64,000 bases of DNA from contig OY754469.1 of assembly GCA_963575645.1 (NCBI GenBank), forward strand, positions 16,324,001 through 16,388,000, in the 5' to 3' direction. The DNA is from Xanthostigma xanthostigma. Its lineage: Eukaryota; Arthropoda; Insecta; Raphidioptera; Raphidiidae. Position 1 is the first letter of the stretch. Each line of letters begins with the position of its first letter. Below, piece by piece: positions 43,273-54,359 of this stretch. A program made the position numbers and the translations under genes. The notes beneath the pieces are model-generated. The model did not search any database, was not told the origin of the DNA, and saw only the letters and a list, made by a program, of their open reading frames with translations.

Positions 43273-44065
43273 ACCGCTGCACTCGAGGCTAGAAACGCTG
43301 CTAGGAGTTCTGCTAGCCGACAGGCTTGGTACGAAGCTGAAAATGACGTCATTGCGGGCTGGCCTGCTAGCTCACAAGATAGGTTTTAAAATTAGAACAA
43401 GGGCTATTTTCCCTGCTAGATTTGCTGCTAGGTATGAGCAAGAACCAATCAGGAAGCAGTATCTTGTCACGTGGGCACTTGAACAAACACCCACAAACCA
43501 ATGTCATTCTGCTCAGAGTCAGACAACAGACACGTTTTGCTCTGTGTTTATATTCGAACTGTCACTGCGCGCGCACTAGTTCTATCCACAAATCAAGCTT
43601 GAATAATAGTTTCGATGAAGCGAGCACTTAACAGCAATCAAGAAAACCAGCGCTAGAAAACTAGCAGGCAAATCTAGCAAGGAATCTAGCAGCGTTTCTA
43701 GCCTCGTGTGCAGCGGCGTTCAGGTTTTAAAATTAGAACAGGGGCTATTTTTCTTGCTAGGTCCGCTGCTAGGTATGAGCAAAAACCAATCAGTAATCAG
43801 TATCTTGTCACGTGGGCGACTTGAACTAACACCCACAAACGCTATGCCATACTGTGTGTTCTGTTCAGAGACAATAAACATGCACTTTTGTTACCGTTCT
43901 ATCACTGCGCGCGCATCGAATCTACCTGCAGAGCAAGCTTGTAAAGACGTCTCGTGTGAAGCAAGCATATAATAGCAATCAAGAAAACCAGCGCCAGAAA
44001 ACTAGTAGTGAAATCTAACAAGGAACCCAGCGGCAAATCCAACCTCGTGTGCAGCGGACTTAAGT
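43273..44065. mobile_element. Harbinger MITE M1, full copy plus partial tandem copy
   Basis: 43273-43723 aligns over its length with 16397-16841 (CGCTGCTAGGAGTTCTGCTA, TGACGTCA at 43344-43351, GAACCAATCAGGAAGCAGTA). At 43726 a second copy resumes from the GGTTTTAAAATTAGAACAGG position and continues to the right end at about 44065, so the left end is shared. The second half is more diverged. No transposase. Confidence 0.8.
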
Positions 44066-44378
44066 TACGATAGGATTTATTTCAAAAATAACTATGCTAT
44101 GAACTAAGTAGAGTATCATTTAAAAATTCTTTTAAGTAGGCACTTTTGCGGGGTAAATGTATAAGTACATGATCGAATACAAAGATATTTTTAGGGAGAC
44201 GTCAAATTTTGTCCCACCCCTCCAACACACCGGAAATTATTTTTTTAGGTTTTGACTATCGAAATAATATATTATGGAGATTAGTACACTTTATTACTGT
44301 GCTTTTCAGCTTGATTCCAAAATAGACATTAGTATAGAGGAAAATTCAACTCTGACAAAAATACGGACGGGCAACATG

Positions 44379-44579
44379 TGATCTCAAAAAATATAAATCT
44401 TCGATTAACGTCTATAGTTACTCTCCAATAAATAAAATTATCGACCGATTTTTCAGACAAGGATGATACGCAAAATCGTGAAGCGTTCCACATTTTTAAT
44501 TAATTGAATTATAATTATATCATTTTGTTAATATATTGTCTGAAAAAATGGTCAATAATTTTATTTATTGATCTCAAAA
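44379..44579. mobile_element. Penelope family A insertion, minimal
   Basis: A perfect 11-bp duplication TGATCTCAAAA (44379-44389, 44569-44579) flanks 179 bp with AATAAATAAAATTATCGACC facing GTCAATAATTTTATTTATTG. The ribozyme region is deleted. Confidence 0.8.
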
Positions 44580-45724
44580 GATTTCCGTTTTTTTCCACTT
44601 GAGGTACGAAACCCCAAAAATAATATAATATACGTTATAGCGTGTTAAAGCAATTGAATTTCAATAAACACAGATTTTTTTCCAATGCACAACTGAAGTG
44701 TTTTTATTAGATACTATTTTTAATAATTTGTATACTATTTGTAGAAATTGATTAATTAATAATTGATAAGATAAAATTATAGTAAGTATTGCACTTATAA
44801 CTTTTATGATATTTTTGTATGTACCGACAAAAAACAAGTATTATTTGTCAGAACTTCAGTTAATTATATAGAAAATCTCATGCCAATTGTAGGAACGGCA
44901 TTGTCAATTAATTATCAACAGTGAATAGCTTCTAAGAACCAAATTTTTGAGTGAATAAACAACGGCGAGACACTGGGATCTGACACACTCAAAGAGTATT
45001 TTGTTTCAGTTATTATATGATTTTGAAACGTTTGTTGTTCTGCGTAATGTCTTATAACAAAAAAGTGGGCGTTTAACTTCACGCGTAGTTTAAGTAAAAC
45101 ATGTAAACAATACATACATTAGGTTTACAGTTTTATTTATATTTATACTGTATAGATACAAATCAACAGTTATAAAAGGATGAAAACTGAAAAGGCGCTC
45201 TAGGAATCTTTAAAACTTTACAAGTTATAAATAAGTTACGATTTTATTCATTTGTGTTCATTCAACTAACAAAACAACTCTTGCAGTACGTGGACTTTGT
45301 AATTCGTTATAAAGATTTTTTTACGTTGTGTATAATATTGTGCTATACTGCATAAACTGATTTAGAAGGCCGCGCAAAAACGCCACAAGATTTTTCGCAA
45401 CAAAAAATTCAAACGCTCGTACAGAAGATTTCAAGAACGGGCGGAGAAGAGAACTTTTGACAGTTAATCAGTAACTATATATATATGGGAAAAATAAAGA
45501 AGAAGCTAAATAGTGATGAGCAAAATCGCTTTTAATCTTGCTGGACACCGAACCTAAATCCTTGATCGTTTTTTAGATGTTAAGTACATGGTATAAATAG
45601 TTATTAAAAGACAATAGTTCTTGATTATTTAAATAACTACTAAATGCATGTCAATAAGTCATTAATTATTATAAAGTGTGTAAACTGCAAAACACTTTCG
45701 CTTTCTCGTCATTAATAATAATAA
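44580..45724. other. Unassigned spacer
   Basis: No gene or element recognised; a 66-codon minus frame at 44915-45115 has no motif. Confidence 0.45.
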
Positions 45725-45835
45725 TAATAAGCATCCCTTGTATGACGGTGACGAACCTGAAGTTTAGGGTGCTTGTGGATGCAGAATTCTTTACGGAATT
45801 TTTTTCCTCTTCATAATAATAATTAATTTATTCCA
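45725..45835 (-). repeat. LINE 3' tail
   Basis: AATAATAATAATAAGCATCCCTTGTATGACGGTGACGAACCTGAAG (split here by its parts AATAATAATAA and CCCTTGTATGACGGTGACGA) matches the tail after the LINE remnant at 5700-6310. The AAT repeat is the target-end microsatellite typical of such LINEs. Confidence 0.5.
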
Positions 45836-46179
45836 TGTAAAGAAAAATATATCGAGTACAAAAAATCAATTAGGAATTTTCCAACCCTACTAGAGTTAAA
45901 TATCAAAGTATATTTTAACAGCCTTCACAATTCACTTATTTTAAATGGTACACAATTTTCCACAGCCTTACTTCATTGTGACACGACAAATATGGTGGAA
46001 TGAAAATTTGTTTACAGTTTTAAAATAACACAACGCTTGCAATAAAAGTACTGAAACGCGACGGACGACAGACGTTCGACCTCAAATCTTGAGTTTTACC
46101 CCACACTTAACTTGTTACTGCGCGAGAACGCCAGCTAGGGTTGACCAAATTACAGTTTGCTTAAGACAGCTGGTATCAG
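45836..46179. other. Unassigned spacer
   Basis: Nothing recognised. Confidence 0.45.
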
Positions 46180-46786
46180 CCAGTCAATGCACAGAAAAAT
46201 CGGCCAAACCTGGTAATTCTACCAAACAGCACCGATTATAACCAAAATTTGGCTGTAGGTTCTACTTACCCTCTACTTCAAAGTTGTCAATGTGCCGAGG
46301 GTTGCTTTTACCCTGGGGGTGGACGCCACCCCTTCTCGAGGATGAATTTTATTTTAATTAAAATTAAGTATGGAAATGGATAGATTGACTAATTTTAAGC
46401 AGCTTTTGTTCTATAAAGTTTTTGCTTAAAGTCAATACTTTTCGACTTATTCGAGAGTGGAAACACGTATATTTACAACACTGATGAAGAAGATTCTTGT
46501 TGTAATATACGTGTTTCCACTCTCGAATAAGTCGAAAAGTATTAACTTTAAGTAAAAACTTAATAGAACAAAAGCTGCTTAGAATTAGTCAATCTATCCA
46601 CTTCCATACTTATTTTTTATAAAAAAAATTTCATCCTCGAGAAGGAGTGGCGTCCACCCCCAGGGTAAAAGCAACCATCGGCACATTGACAACTTTGAAG
46701 TAGAGGGTAAGTAGAACCTACAGCCAATTTTTGGTGCTAATCGGTACTGTTTGGTAGAATTACTAGGGAAACCGTGCATTGACTGG
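46180..46786. mobile_element. Fold-back element with ~290-bp arms
   Basis: Outer ends CCAGTCAATGCAC and GTGCATTGACTGG; arms share GGTTCTACTTACCCTCTACT, GTGGACGCCACCCC and GAAACACGTATATTACAA-like inner ends, separated by a loop of about 30 bases around 46473-46503. Arms are nearly identical, so young. A 61-codon minus frame inside is not a gene. Confidence 0.88.
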
Positions 46787-46795
46787 ACTATTATA

Positions 46796-47306
46796 TTTAG
46801 AGATGAAACAGATTGCTATTTTGCCGAATACCGGATACCGAATATCCGATCAATATTGTAGCCGGATAGCCGAACTTCCGGCTGCCGAATATCCGGCCGA
46901 ACATACCCGATTGGCGCATCGTTACACGAGCGAATCTTCGTAGGTGGCGCACGAACGATCGGGTGGGCTCGGGCCTTTTCGTTTATGAGCAAAGTTAGTG
47001 CTTCATTGTCTTATTGAATTGATAGCAAACACGATCATTTACAGCGGAATACTTTTTTTGGAAGCTGGCCTTGTATACGAAGACAAACAAAACTGTTTTT
47101 TTTTTTTGCCTCCTAATGCAGAGAAATTGGTATTCATTCATCAAAATTTGTCCTTAGTGCAGTACGTGTTGTGTATTAAAATGATGATTTTATTTGTTAT
47201 GTGGATTAAATAAAGTTCCTCTAAAGCTTAAATGTTTTTTAAAATCCGGTATTCGGCCGGATACCCATTTACTATCCGGTATACGGCCGTATTTTAAATC
47301 CGTATG
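46796..47306. mobile_element. hAT-like element with CCGGATACCG sub-terminal repeats
   Basis: GCCGAATACCGGATACCGAA near the left end and CGGTATTCGGCCGGATACCC near the right end, with repeated CCGAATATCCGG motifs. This is the pattern of many non-autonomous hAT elements. The exact borders and duplication are not clear; the 71-codon plus frame inside has no motif. Confidence 0.55.
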
Positions 47307-47966
47307 TACAGAGCCGAAATTCGCGGTGTAAAAAATAAATACATTTCTTACCTTTGACACGAACTAATTTCCTCTCGATTCCTTGGGGAAGAAACTGAAA
47401 GGTTCTTGCATCATTTTGGAACTGTTAACTTTTCGGCGATGGGGGTTTAACGAATCGGCTGCAAAAAAAGAAAATATTATTCTTTCGTTTCAAAATTCAC
47501 ATCATACAATATTGTTGACACCATGACAATTTTAGTGGATTACACATAGCTAATGTCTAAAATAAAAACTTCAAACATGGTGTTTTGTGAAAATTAATAT
47601 AAAATATAGTCATAATACCGAAAAATAAACATATTATTTACCAAATAAATTATTTCCAATGGCATTGACGATTGAAATGCAAATAAACACAAACATATTT
47701 CCAAAAAAATGAAGTAATGCTACTCATATTTAAAATTACTAATTAAACGATGTGTTGTATGCAATCTCGAGTTTGAAAAACTGCATCACTCGTCATCCCG
47801 GTTATTATAAATTATCACCACGCCGCGTTGTAGGTGAATCAAAACCAAGAACATTCGGTCGACTATCAAGACGATATTGTTGAAATTGCGAAACCTAAAT
47901 CAAAGCTCTGGTAGATTTAACTATTCTCCAAATAAAAATACTGCTCTTAAATAAACCTATTCAACT
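47307..47966. other. Unassigned spacer
   Basis: Nothing recognised. Confidence 0.45.
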
Positions 47967-48061
47967 TATATTATATTATATATATTATATATGTATGTAT
48001 GGATATGTAGGAATATATGCGTGAAGTATGAATGAGAGTGTGCATGTGTAAGTGTATATGC
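47967..48061. repeat. TA/TG-rich simple repeat
   Basis: TTATATTATATATATTATAT followed by ATGTATGTATGGATATG and GTGCATGTGTAAGTGTATA: compound microsatellite. Confidence 0.7.
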
Positions 48062-48391
48062 GTATTATGTATATAATCATACTTACCTATACCACATATT
48101 ATTACCCCATATTGAATATATATTTTTTTTTTATAGTGCATATAGCCTGTAATGCTGAGCACTTATTTTTATTAAAAAAAAAAAAAATAAAAAAAATAAA
48201 CCTATCTATTGCTCTTGTAACGCGGATGCAGGCAGGCACCAAACTGACTATATATAATTTTTATTTTAACAAATTAAAGGGTTACATAAAACACCTACAG
48301 CAATTAGATAACTTTGTTAATGTACTGATGTATTTGGAAGGAATTCCGTGGCATAAGGATCGAAAATGAAGCAATACTGAGATTTTTTTAA
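48062..48391. other. Unassigned; poly-A/T rich
   Basis: A 14-A run near 48174-48187. A 105-codon plus frame (48052-48369) ends just before the hairpin at 48392 and could be a Penelope protein remnant, but I see no defining motif. Confidence 0.3.
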
Positions 48392-48416
48392 ATCGATACG
48401 TTTTGTATCATCTTCA
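48392..48416 (-). ncRNA. Hammerhead-like hairpin with altered 3' core
   Basis: Minus strand: CTGAAGA, extra T, perfect stem GATAC/GTATC with AAAAC loop, then GATTT instead of GAAAC. Same layout as the Penelope motifs but the GAAA core is lost. Confidence 0.3.
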
Positions 48417-48938
48417 GAGTGTTCAAATGTTAATGTACGTTTACACTGAACTTGTGTCAACGAAGTTGTAGGCCGTCACAAAGTTCGATCTAGTGAACCA
48501 ATTGCACAGAAACTATTTAGTCGAGAAAAAATCAGGGATTAGTAGGCGTTAAAGAAGGCAAAAGGTTGCCTGGTTCTATCTGACCATTTACACGATAACA
48601 AGTTTTTATATATTAAAGGAAAATGTAAATATGCATAAGGATAAAATTAAAAGACACGATGTTAATAGGATTTCGTAATTTTCACGTATCTATTTTTGTA
48701 TTAAAATTCTAATTTTCGGCGTCCATTTACCAGATTTTTTTAATTAAAAAAATATGCACATTCATTAAGATTTTATGTTATCTTATTCATGTTAATTGCA
48801 CTGAAAAATATTATTTCTTTATAACGTTTCCAATAAATTAATAAATAATAATTAATAATCTCGCTGGCATTCGTTTAACATAATTTCATACCTCGTCAAA
48901 AACATGCTACATTACGGCCTAGCTATACAATCTACTAT
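48417..48938. other. Unassigned spacer
   Basis: Nothing recognised. Confidence 0.45.
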
Positions 48939-49468
48939 TACAGTAGAACATCTTTAAGTATAACCTCGATAAATCGAAAACCTCCAAAACTCGAAAAAAT
49001 GTTTTGTTTCCTTCCCTTCAAGCCCGAAAACCTCAATTACTCTATTGGTTGAAATAATCAATGAGTGCCTATAAGCCATTTCGGTACATATTTTCCCTCC
49101 ATATGCGAAAAAATAAATTGGACCTCTGTATTTCGAACATAATGTTTGAATCTTTGATTAACGTTTGATTAGAACGCTTCAATAAATGTCTGAAAAATAA
49201 TAATTTTATTTATATAAAAATGTTTGATTTTACAACCTTTACAACTCGATCATTTGAAACTTATTACCTCTATAGCTCGAAGAAATTGGCTGACGTTAAT
49301 ACCTCTTAACTCAAAATTAGTTAGAATGAATCTTAACCTCTACAAGTCGAATATTTCCTTACAAAATCCGCCTAAGTCGAGACCCTTCATAAGTTGAAAA
49401 TTTTATAATTGTTTCTCGATTTTTTTGGCGTTTTCCTTGAAGTTCGAATTACAGAGGTTCTACTATAT
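48939..49468. mobile_element. pogo/Tigger-like MITE
   Basis: TA-CAGTAGAACATC (48941) and GAGGTTCTACT followed by A-TA (49466) form TIRs of the pogo type (CAGTAGAACCTC). The interior repeats CTCGAA/TCGAAA at irregular ~38-bp steps with AACCTC before them. A Penelope terminal fragment (49146-49212) interrupts it. No transposase. Confidence 0.65.
49146..49212. repeat. Penelope terminal-repeat fragment
   Basis: TTTGATTAACGTTTGATTAG, GCTTCAATAAATGTCTGAAA and AATAATTTTATTTAT are the outer edges of family A, reduced to under 70 bp, inside the pogo-like MITE. Confidence 0.65.
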
Positions 49469-49489
49469 AAGTGTATTATTTAATGTCTA

Positions 49490-49990
49490 TTGTAAAATGA
49501 TTAAAAATGACGTATTTGTGAGACAAGACCGCACACACGGACTAGCACAGCACGGAAGCCTGTTTGTGAAGGGATGCTTTAACGTTCGCCAACAGGCTTT
49601 AATGCCTGCAGTGCATATTCGCCGAGGGATACTGAGACTAAGCGAACGCGAATGTGTAACTGGGAACGCTCGCACTGTTCGCCTCGCCAGCATTCCGTAT
49701 AAAGTCGGTTTTTCTACCGTAAGTCAAAGGAACCGAGTGGCGAGTACAAGCACAGTCAGTACACGCGCCGAATTTGTACACAGACACATTATTAGACCGC
49801 TTTACCTAATCTCTCGGCGAGACCTCTCGGCGAGCGCAGGCATAACGAAGTAGCGCACATTAAACCAGCAACGACAGTCAGTCGGTCGCCTGCAATTTCC
49901 GCCTAGCCGTGCTGACTCGATCTAGTGTGCTAGTGATGCGTCGTTAGTGAATTCTCACTGTTGGTATGTGCTGGTCCGTGTTTGGTAAGT
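49490..49990 (+). promoter_or_regulatory. Candidate host promoter and non-coding first exon
   Basis: A 500-bp block that is clearly more GC- and CpG-rich than its surroundings and contains no recognised transposon. TATAAA at 49698-49703; GTAAGTCAAAG and several TCAGT initiator-like motifs (49755, 49877) lie downstream; GTTTGGTAAGT at 49981-49990 is a good 5' splice site after 49984. Short frames inside lack motifs, so any exon would be mainly 5' untranslated. No downstream exon could be found. Confidence 0.3.
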
Positions 49991-50971
49991 GTGCACGGTC
50001 TTTTATAGTGCATTCTTTTTTTTTAAATATTTTGTAAAAAAAATGGATGCAAATTTTTGGATTGCCTTCAAAGTATAAAAAAAATGATTGTACAAAAATT
50101 CGTTCACGCGTTTTATTTTAAATAATTACTACGATCAAGAGTGTAAAACAATTTAAGTTTCAAATAAAATAAAGAAATAACACGTTTGTTGACACTTTTT
50201 GTACAGCCCTATTTAAAACTAAATTTAATAACACTGCAGTCCTTTGAATAATTTATTACATTTTCGTATCGCCAACTTTTACAGTAAATTGTAGACGTGT
50301 TAAATTTAAATTAATAATACGAAATTGTTTTCAACGACGCTAAAGTAATTACTTTAATAAAAACACAATAAAAAATATTGTTTCGTTTAAATATTATGTT
50401 GACATATTTAATTATTTGTGGCGGCAGCAGAGCATGTTTTTGAAAACGTTCAAAAAAAGTTTTGAAAATGTATATTTTTTGATAATATATAAACACGCAC
50501 CACGGTCTTACGTCTTGTATCACCACGATTATAACGTAATGATATAGGTCTCTTGGATACCCTAAGCCCCAAAGCTATACATAGATGACCTGTTCGTCCT
50601 CCTAACAATATTGTTTAACATAATATTAAGGTGAAGGTCAAATAATTTCGCTTACAGAATGAAATACTTATCCAGGGTCTCCACGCGAAAACTTTCCATG
50701 CACTTCATTGTTTTGTCTTTTGAGTTAGAAATTATTGGAAACTTAATTAATCGATAGTCAACCACAGCCTAACGTAAGTGTCGAATCGTTGCATTCGCGT
50801 CGCTACCAGGTATACACACAACTTTGTTATTTAACAATTGCTTTCATTTAACTTGCCATGTTGGTCAGTCAGTCGGTCTGCTGTCAATTTAATTCAAAAC
50901 TTACAATCAAAATTCTAATTAAGCTAGAATTTTTCAATTTTGCACACGTACATAAGCGGATTAACTTTTTC
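49991..50971. other. Unassigned spacer
   Basis: If the block upstream is a first exon this would be intron. No element recognised. Confidence 0.4.
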
Positions 50972-51186
50972 CATAGAGATATTACAATAGAATACGCGAG
51001 AGAGCAGTGAACGTGTCTGCAATTAAGAGAGAGAACAATTCATTATCTCTATGGTAACTAATGATGCAAAACAATGCTGATATGAGTAAACCTGGTTTTC
51101 TGCAGCGTTCTCTTTCTTAATTGAGGACACTTTCACTTATGGCAAGCATACGCCCTAGCGTACTCTAGTTACTTATATCTTCTATG
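50972..51186. mobile_element. MITE M2, copy 2
   Basis: Ends CATAGAGATATTACAAT and CTTATATCTTCTATG; internal phrases shared with 38492-38704. Flanks ACTTTTTC and CGTTTTTC agree at six of eight positions. Confidence 0.75.
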
Positions 51187-51298
51187 CGTTTTTCTCTTCA
51201 ACCCTCTTGACACGGGTGTATCAAATAAATGAGTAGAACACGATGAGTTATAGGCATATATATTCCCGATAACAATACATGATTTATTATCTATACTA

Positions 51299-52051
51299 AT
51301 ATATAAAGCTGAAGAGTTTGTTTGTTCGTTTGTTTGTTTGGTTGGTTGAATGCGCTAATCTCAGAAACTACTGGTTCAAATTGAAAAAAAAAATTATCGA
51401 GGAAGGCTATAGGCTACCTAAATATCACGCTACGACTAATTGGAGCGGAGCATCAATGAAAAATGTTGCAAGATGTATCTCAAAATTTGTCCGTCTGACA
51501 AATATTATCAGGTGAAATGCTCTAACTAAATACATATTGCAATATTAGCGTCTCACATTCACAAGCCCGCTCCGGGTAGCTCAGTTGGTAGAGCATGAGA
51601 CTCTTAATGCAGGGGTCGTGGGTTCAAGGCCCACGTCGGCGAATATATTTTTTTTTTTTAATTTTCTACATTGCTTTTTTCTAAGACTTACATTTCAATT
51701 TTTTAAATTTTTTTTACGACTAATTAAAATTAAATAAATCTAATTAATAGCTCATTTTAAAATTGTTACAACTATAGGTATCTATATAAAAATAATTTTC
51801 CTACAGTGTTTTCAATTATATATTTATTATATTTTATTAATTACAATAATTATTGTTTTAAAAGAAATTTATTACTTAAAAAAAGTAAAAATACCGCTTT
51901 TTAACGACAAAAACATTTGAACGGTAACTCCGATCATTATGAAATTTGGACACAACATTCATCTCGGTAAACTAAGATTAATGTGCGTACTCATGCCCCC
52001 CCTTCCCCATTCGTTCTTTTGCACTCGGGTGAAACCGGGCGGGACCAATAG
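51299..52051 (+). mobile_element. Non-autonomous Helitron, family 1, copy 3
   Basis: Starts TCTATACTAATATATAAAGC, ends with ACTCGGGTGAAACCGGGCGGG then ACCAATAG (CTAG changed to ATAG), followed by T. 753 bp; longer than copy 1 because of a ~150-bp AT-rich expansion in the spacer after the tRNA-like part. No coding sequence. Confidence 0.88.
51567..51642 (+). pseudogene. tRNA-Lys(CTT)-like segment in Helitron
   Basis: GGTAGCTCAGTTGGTAGAGC (D-arm intact), anticodon loop CTCTTAA with anticodon CTT as in tRNA-Lys, T-arm GTGGGTTCAAGGCCCAC fully paired. The anticodon stem (TGAGA/TGCAG) and acceptor stem are mispaired, so a pseudo-tRNA, but it has the least altered anticodon of the three copies. Confidence 0.75.
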
Positions 52052-52052
52052 T

Positions 52053-53337
52053 AATAAATAAAAAAATAAAATAAAAATTCTGCACAGAAGTGTCATTACG
52101 CAATTTCCGACCCCCAAGTGAGAAGATTAAATCATTCAAAATTAGTCATAGTTTCTTCTCTCGAGAGGAATACGAGCAATTGCCGGTCACCCTATATACA
52201 CCCTACACAGTGAGATCGACAGTTTGAAAGGCTAAGGAGAAAGTGTCAAACGAATTTGTATTTCTATAAATATGTAATAACAAATTTAAATTATAAATTG
52301 GTATTAGGCTCAGATAACCTTGTTAATTGGTGACCATAATTAAAACCATATTATGAGTATTATGACGAATTCGCAAAACCAAAACGATTTTTCGATTGCG
52401 CGTACGTTAGAGTTACAACATTAATAACGTATTCTTGGAATTTGTCTTTTTGATCTTTTTAGATGTAACTTTTGTTGTCAATTTACGCAAATCGAATTGG
52501 CGAGATAGTAATTAGTGTTTCGCACCCTTTTTCAGTATGCTTGGTGTGATTGTAAATTGTAATTAAAGACTATGCACAGTTTATTGCGAACTGATTAAAG
52601 CCCTCCAGCGTCACGTAGTGACGTCATTATTCAACAAGCGTCACTATACTCACTAAGAACTAAAGCATACACGTGTGCAATGTGCATATTGTAACAAAAC
52701 GGTTTTAGTTCGTGGTGGAAAATATTTATTTACAATAGTGAAACGTGAACAAAACAATAAACAAACGAACAAAAAGTACTTCTCTATAACGTAACAGAAA
52801 CAAAACAACAAATTCTAACTAATAAAATATAGGAATAAGTAACAAAGAATACAAAGTCACTATTTAGGTACGCAAAATATTTACAACACAGGAACATACC
52901 AAAATTTATTTAGCACACTTATTTATTAACTATATACCTACAGTTCATTTGTGTATTTATCTCAGCAGTTACCTCAGTACTGTACACGATACTGATTGTC
53001 AATTTATGTTACAATTATTTGTCGACTGTTAACTCGATGAAGCACAATCTATGATTGCCATGTCCACTGAGCTATCCCGTGGTATATATATATATATATG
53101 CACTGGATAGTTCTTTCTTGTTGTTGCATTCATTGTTGTCTGGAATTCGACGACAAAGCTTTTTTACCTACGCATATTGTTATTGTTTGAACAATCAAGC
53201 CGATTATTGTTCAACAACAATCCGTATGCCATTGTTAGAATGACGAGCCGATTGTTGTCTCACGAAATTCTTTGTCGTCACAACGAGGAGCGGGTAACAA
53301 TATATTATAGTAATATTTTTGTAAACTGACGACTAAA
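52053..53337. other. Unassigned spacer with (TA)n
   Basis: A TATATATATATATATATG microsatellite at about 53082-53099. Nothing else recognised. Confidence 0.45.
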
Positions 53338-53638
53338 GGTCGCTGAACACGAGGCTGGGTTTGCCGCTAGATTCCTTGCTAGATTTGACTACTAATTTTT
53401 TCTTGATTGCTTTTATTTGTCTGTTGTCTGAGCAGAATGACGCCATGATGGTTTGTGAGCGTGTGTCGTGTCGCCCATGTGACAAGATACCACTTCCTGA
53501 TTGATTCTTGCTCAGAGCAAGCAGAGGAAAATAGCATCTGTTCTAATTTTAAAATTGTGATGATAAGTTTGAAAAAATGTAATTAAATAATCAGTTGATA
53601 AAACAATCCCAAATTTTAATATTTCTTTTGTAACAATT

Positions 53639-53669
53639 GAGCGCTTTCGGGAATATGTCCCATCATCAG
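53639..53669 (-). ncRNA. Hammerhead-like motif, family B
   Basis: Minus strand: CTGATGA (exact canonical core), one extra T, stem GGGA/TCCC with loop CATAT, GAA, palindromic AGCGCT as helix III, C as cleavage base. Helix I: TAAC upstream pairs with GTTA downstream beyond a small internal loop. Confidence 0.6.
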
Positions 53670-53694
53670 AATATTGTTAATGAGTTGCTGATTT

Positions 53695-53979
53695 CTAAAT
53701 GTAATTTGTATAATTCGTAAATAATACCATCAAGTTTTCTGTATAAGAATTGTATTTCTTCCTGTAACCATTTTTGTTTTGTAAATTTAATGACTTTTTC
53801 AAAGCTGGATTAGTTGAGTATAGATAACTGTTAAATCTTGTGTTATTTTGTATGAAATTCGGAATGAGATCCTTCCGTTTACATTCGTTTAGAAAGAATA
53901 AGTTTAGAGAAAATTTTTTCTTCTTAATGCATAATTGTAAAAATTTGTCACATAGAATCCGCTTGTTGGCGTTTGACAT
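53695..53979 (-). pseudogene. Penelope family B ORF fragment
   Basis: A 94-codon frame: KRILCDKFLQLCIKKKKFSL, NLFFLNECKRKDLIPNFIQN, STNPALKKSLNLQNKNGYRK. The cluster 'LNECKRKDLIPNFI' is the kind of sequence found N-terminal to the reverse transcriptase in Penelope-like proteins. The polymerase itself is absent; the same segment occurs inverted in the other arm (54090-54295). Confidence 0.55.
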
Positions 53980-54328
53980 ACTTATAAGATTGTGACGATA
54001 AGTTTGGAAAAATGTAATTAAATAATTAGTTGATAAAACAATTCCAAATTTTAATATTTCTTTTGTAACATTAAGAAGAAAAAATTTTCTCTAAACTTAT
54101 TCTTTCTAAACGAATGTAAACGGAAGGATCTCATTCCGAATTTCATACAAAATAACACAAGATTTAACAGTTATCTATACTCAACTAATCCAGCTTTGAA
54201 AAAGTCATTAAATTTAAAAAACAGAAATGGTTACAAAAAGAAATACAATTCTTATACAGAAAACTTGATGGTATTATTTACGAATTATACAAATTACATT
54301 TAGAAATCAGCAACTCATTAACAAGATT

Positions 54329-54359
54329 CTGATGATGGGACATATTCCCGAAAGCGCTC
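54329..54359 (+). ncRNA. Hammerhead-like motif, family B (best copy)
   Basis: CTGATGA at 54329-54335, one extra T, stem GGGA/TCCC with CATAT loop, GAA, AGCGCT palindrome, then C. Helix I: GATT before the core pairs with AATT after the cleavage base (one G-U), then a 2-base bulge, then AAC with GTT. All invariant core residues C3, U4, G5, A6, G8, A9, G12, A13, A14, A15.1 and U16.1 are present. Confidence 0.65.

Noticed and set aside
46478-46505. CTGATGA in the loop of the fold-back element
   Set aside because: No GAAA, no helix III and no helix I partner; not a hammerhead.
49425-49853. A 142-codon frame in the GC-rich block
   Set aside because: No motif, it begins in the pogo-like MITE, and the block looks more like promoter/5' untranslated sequence.
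51567-51642. Functional tRNA-Lys gene
   Set aside because: Acceptor and anticodon stems are mispaired and it lies inside a Helitron repeated elsewhere.
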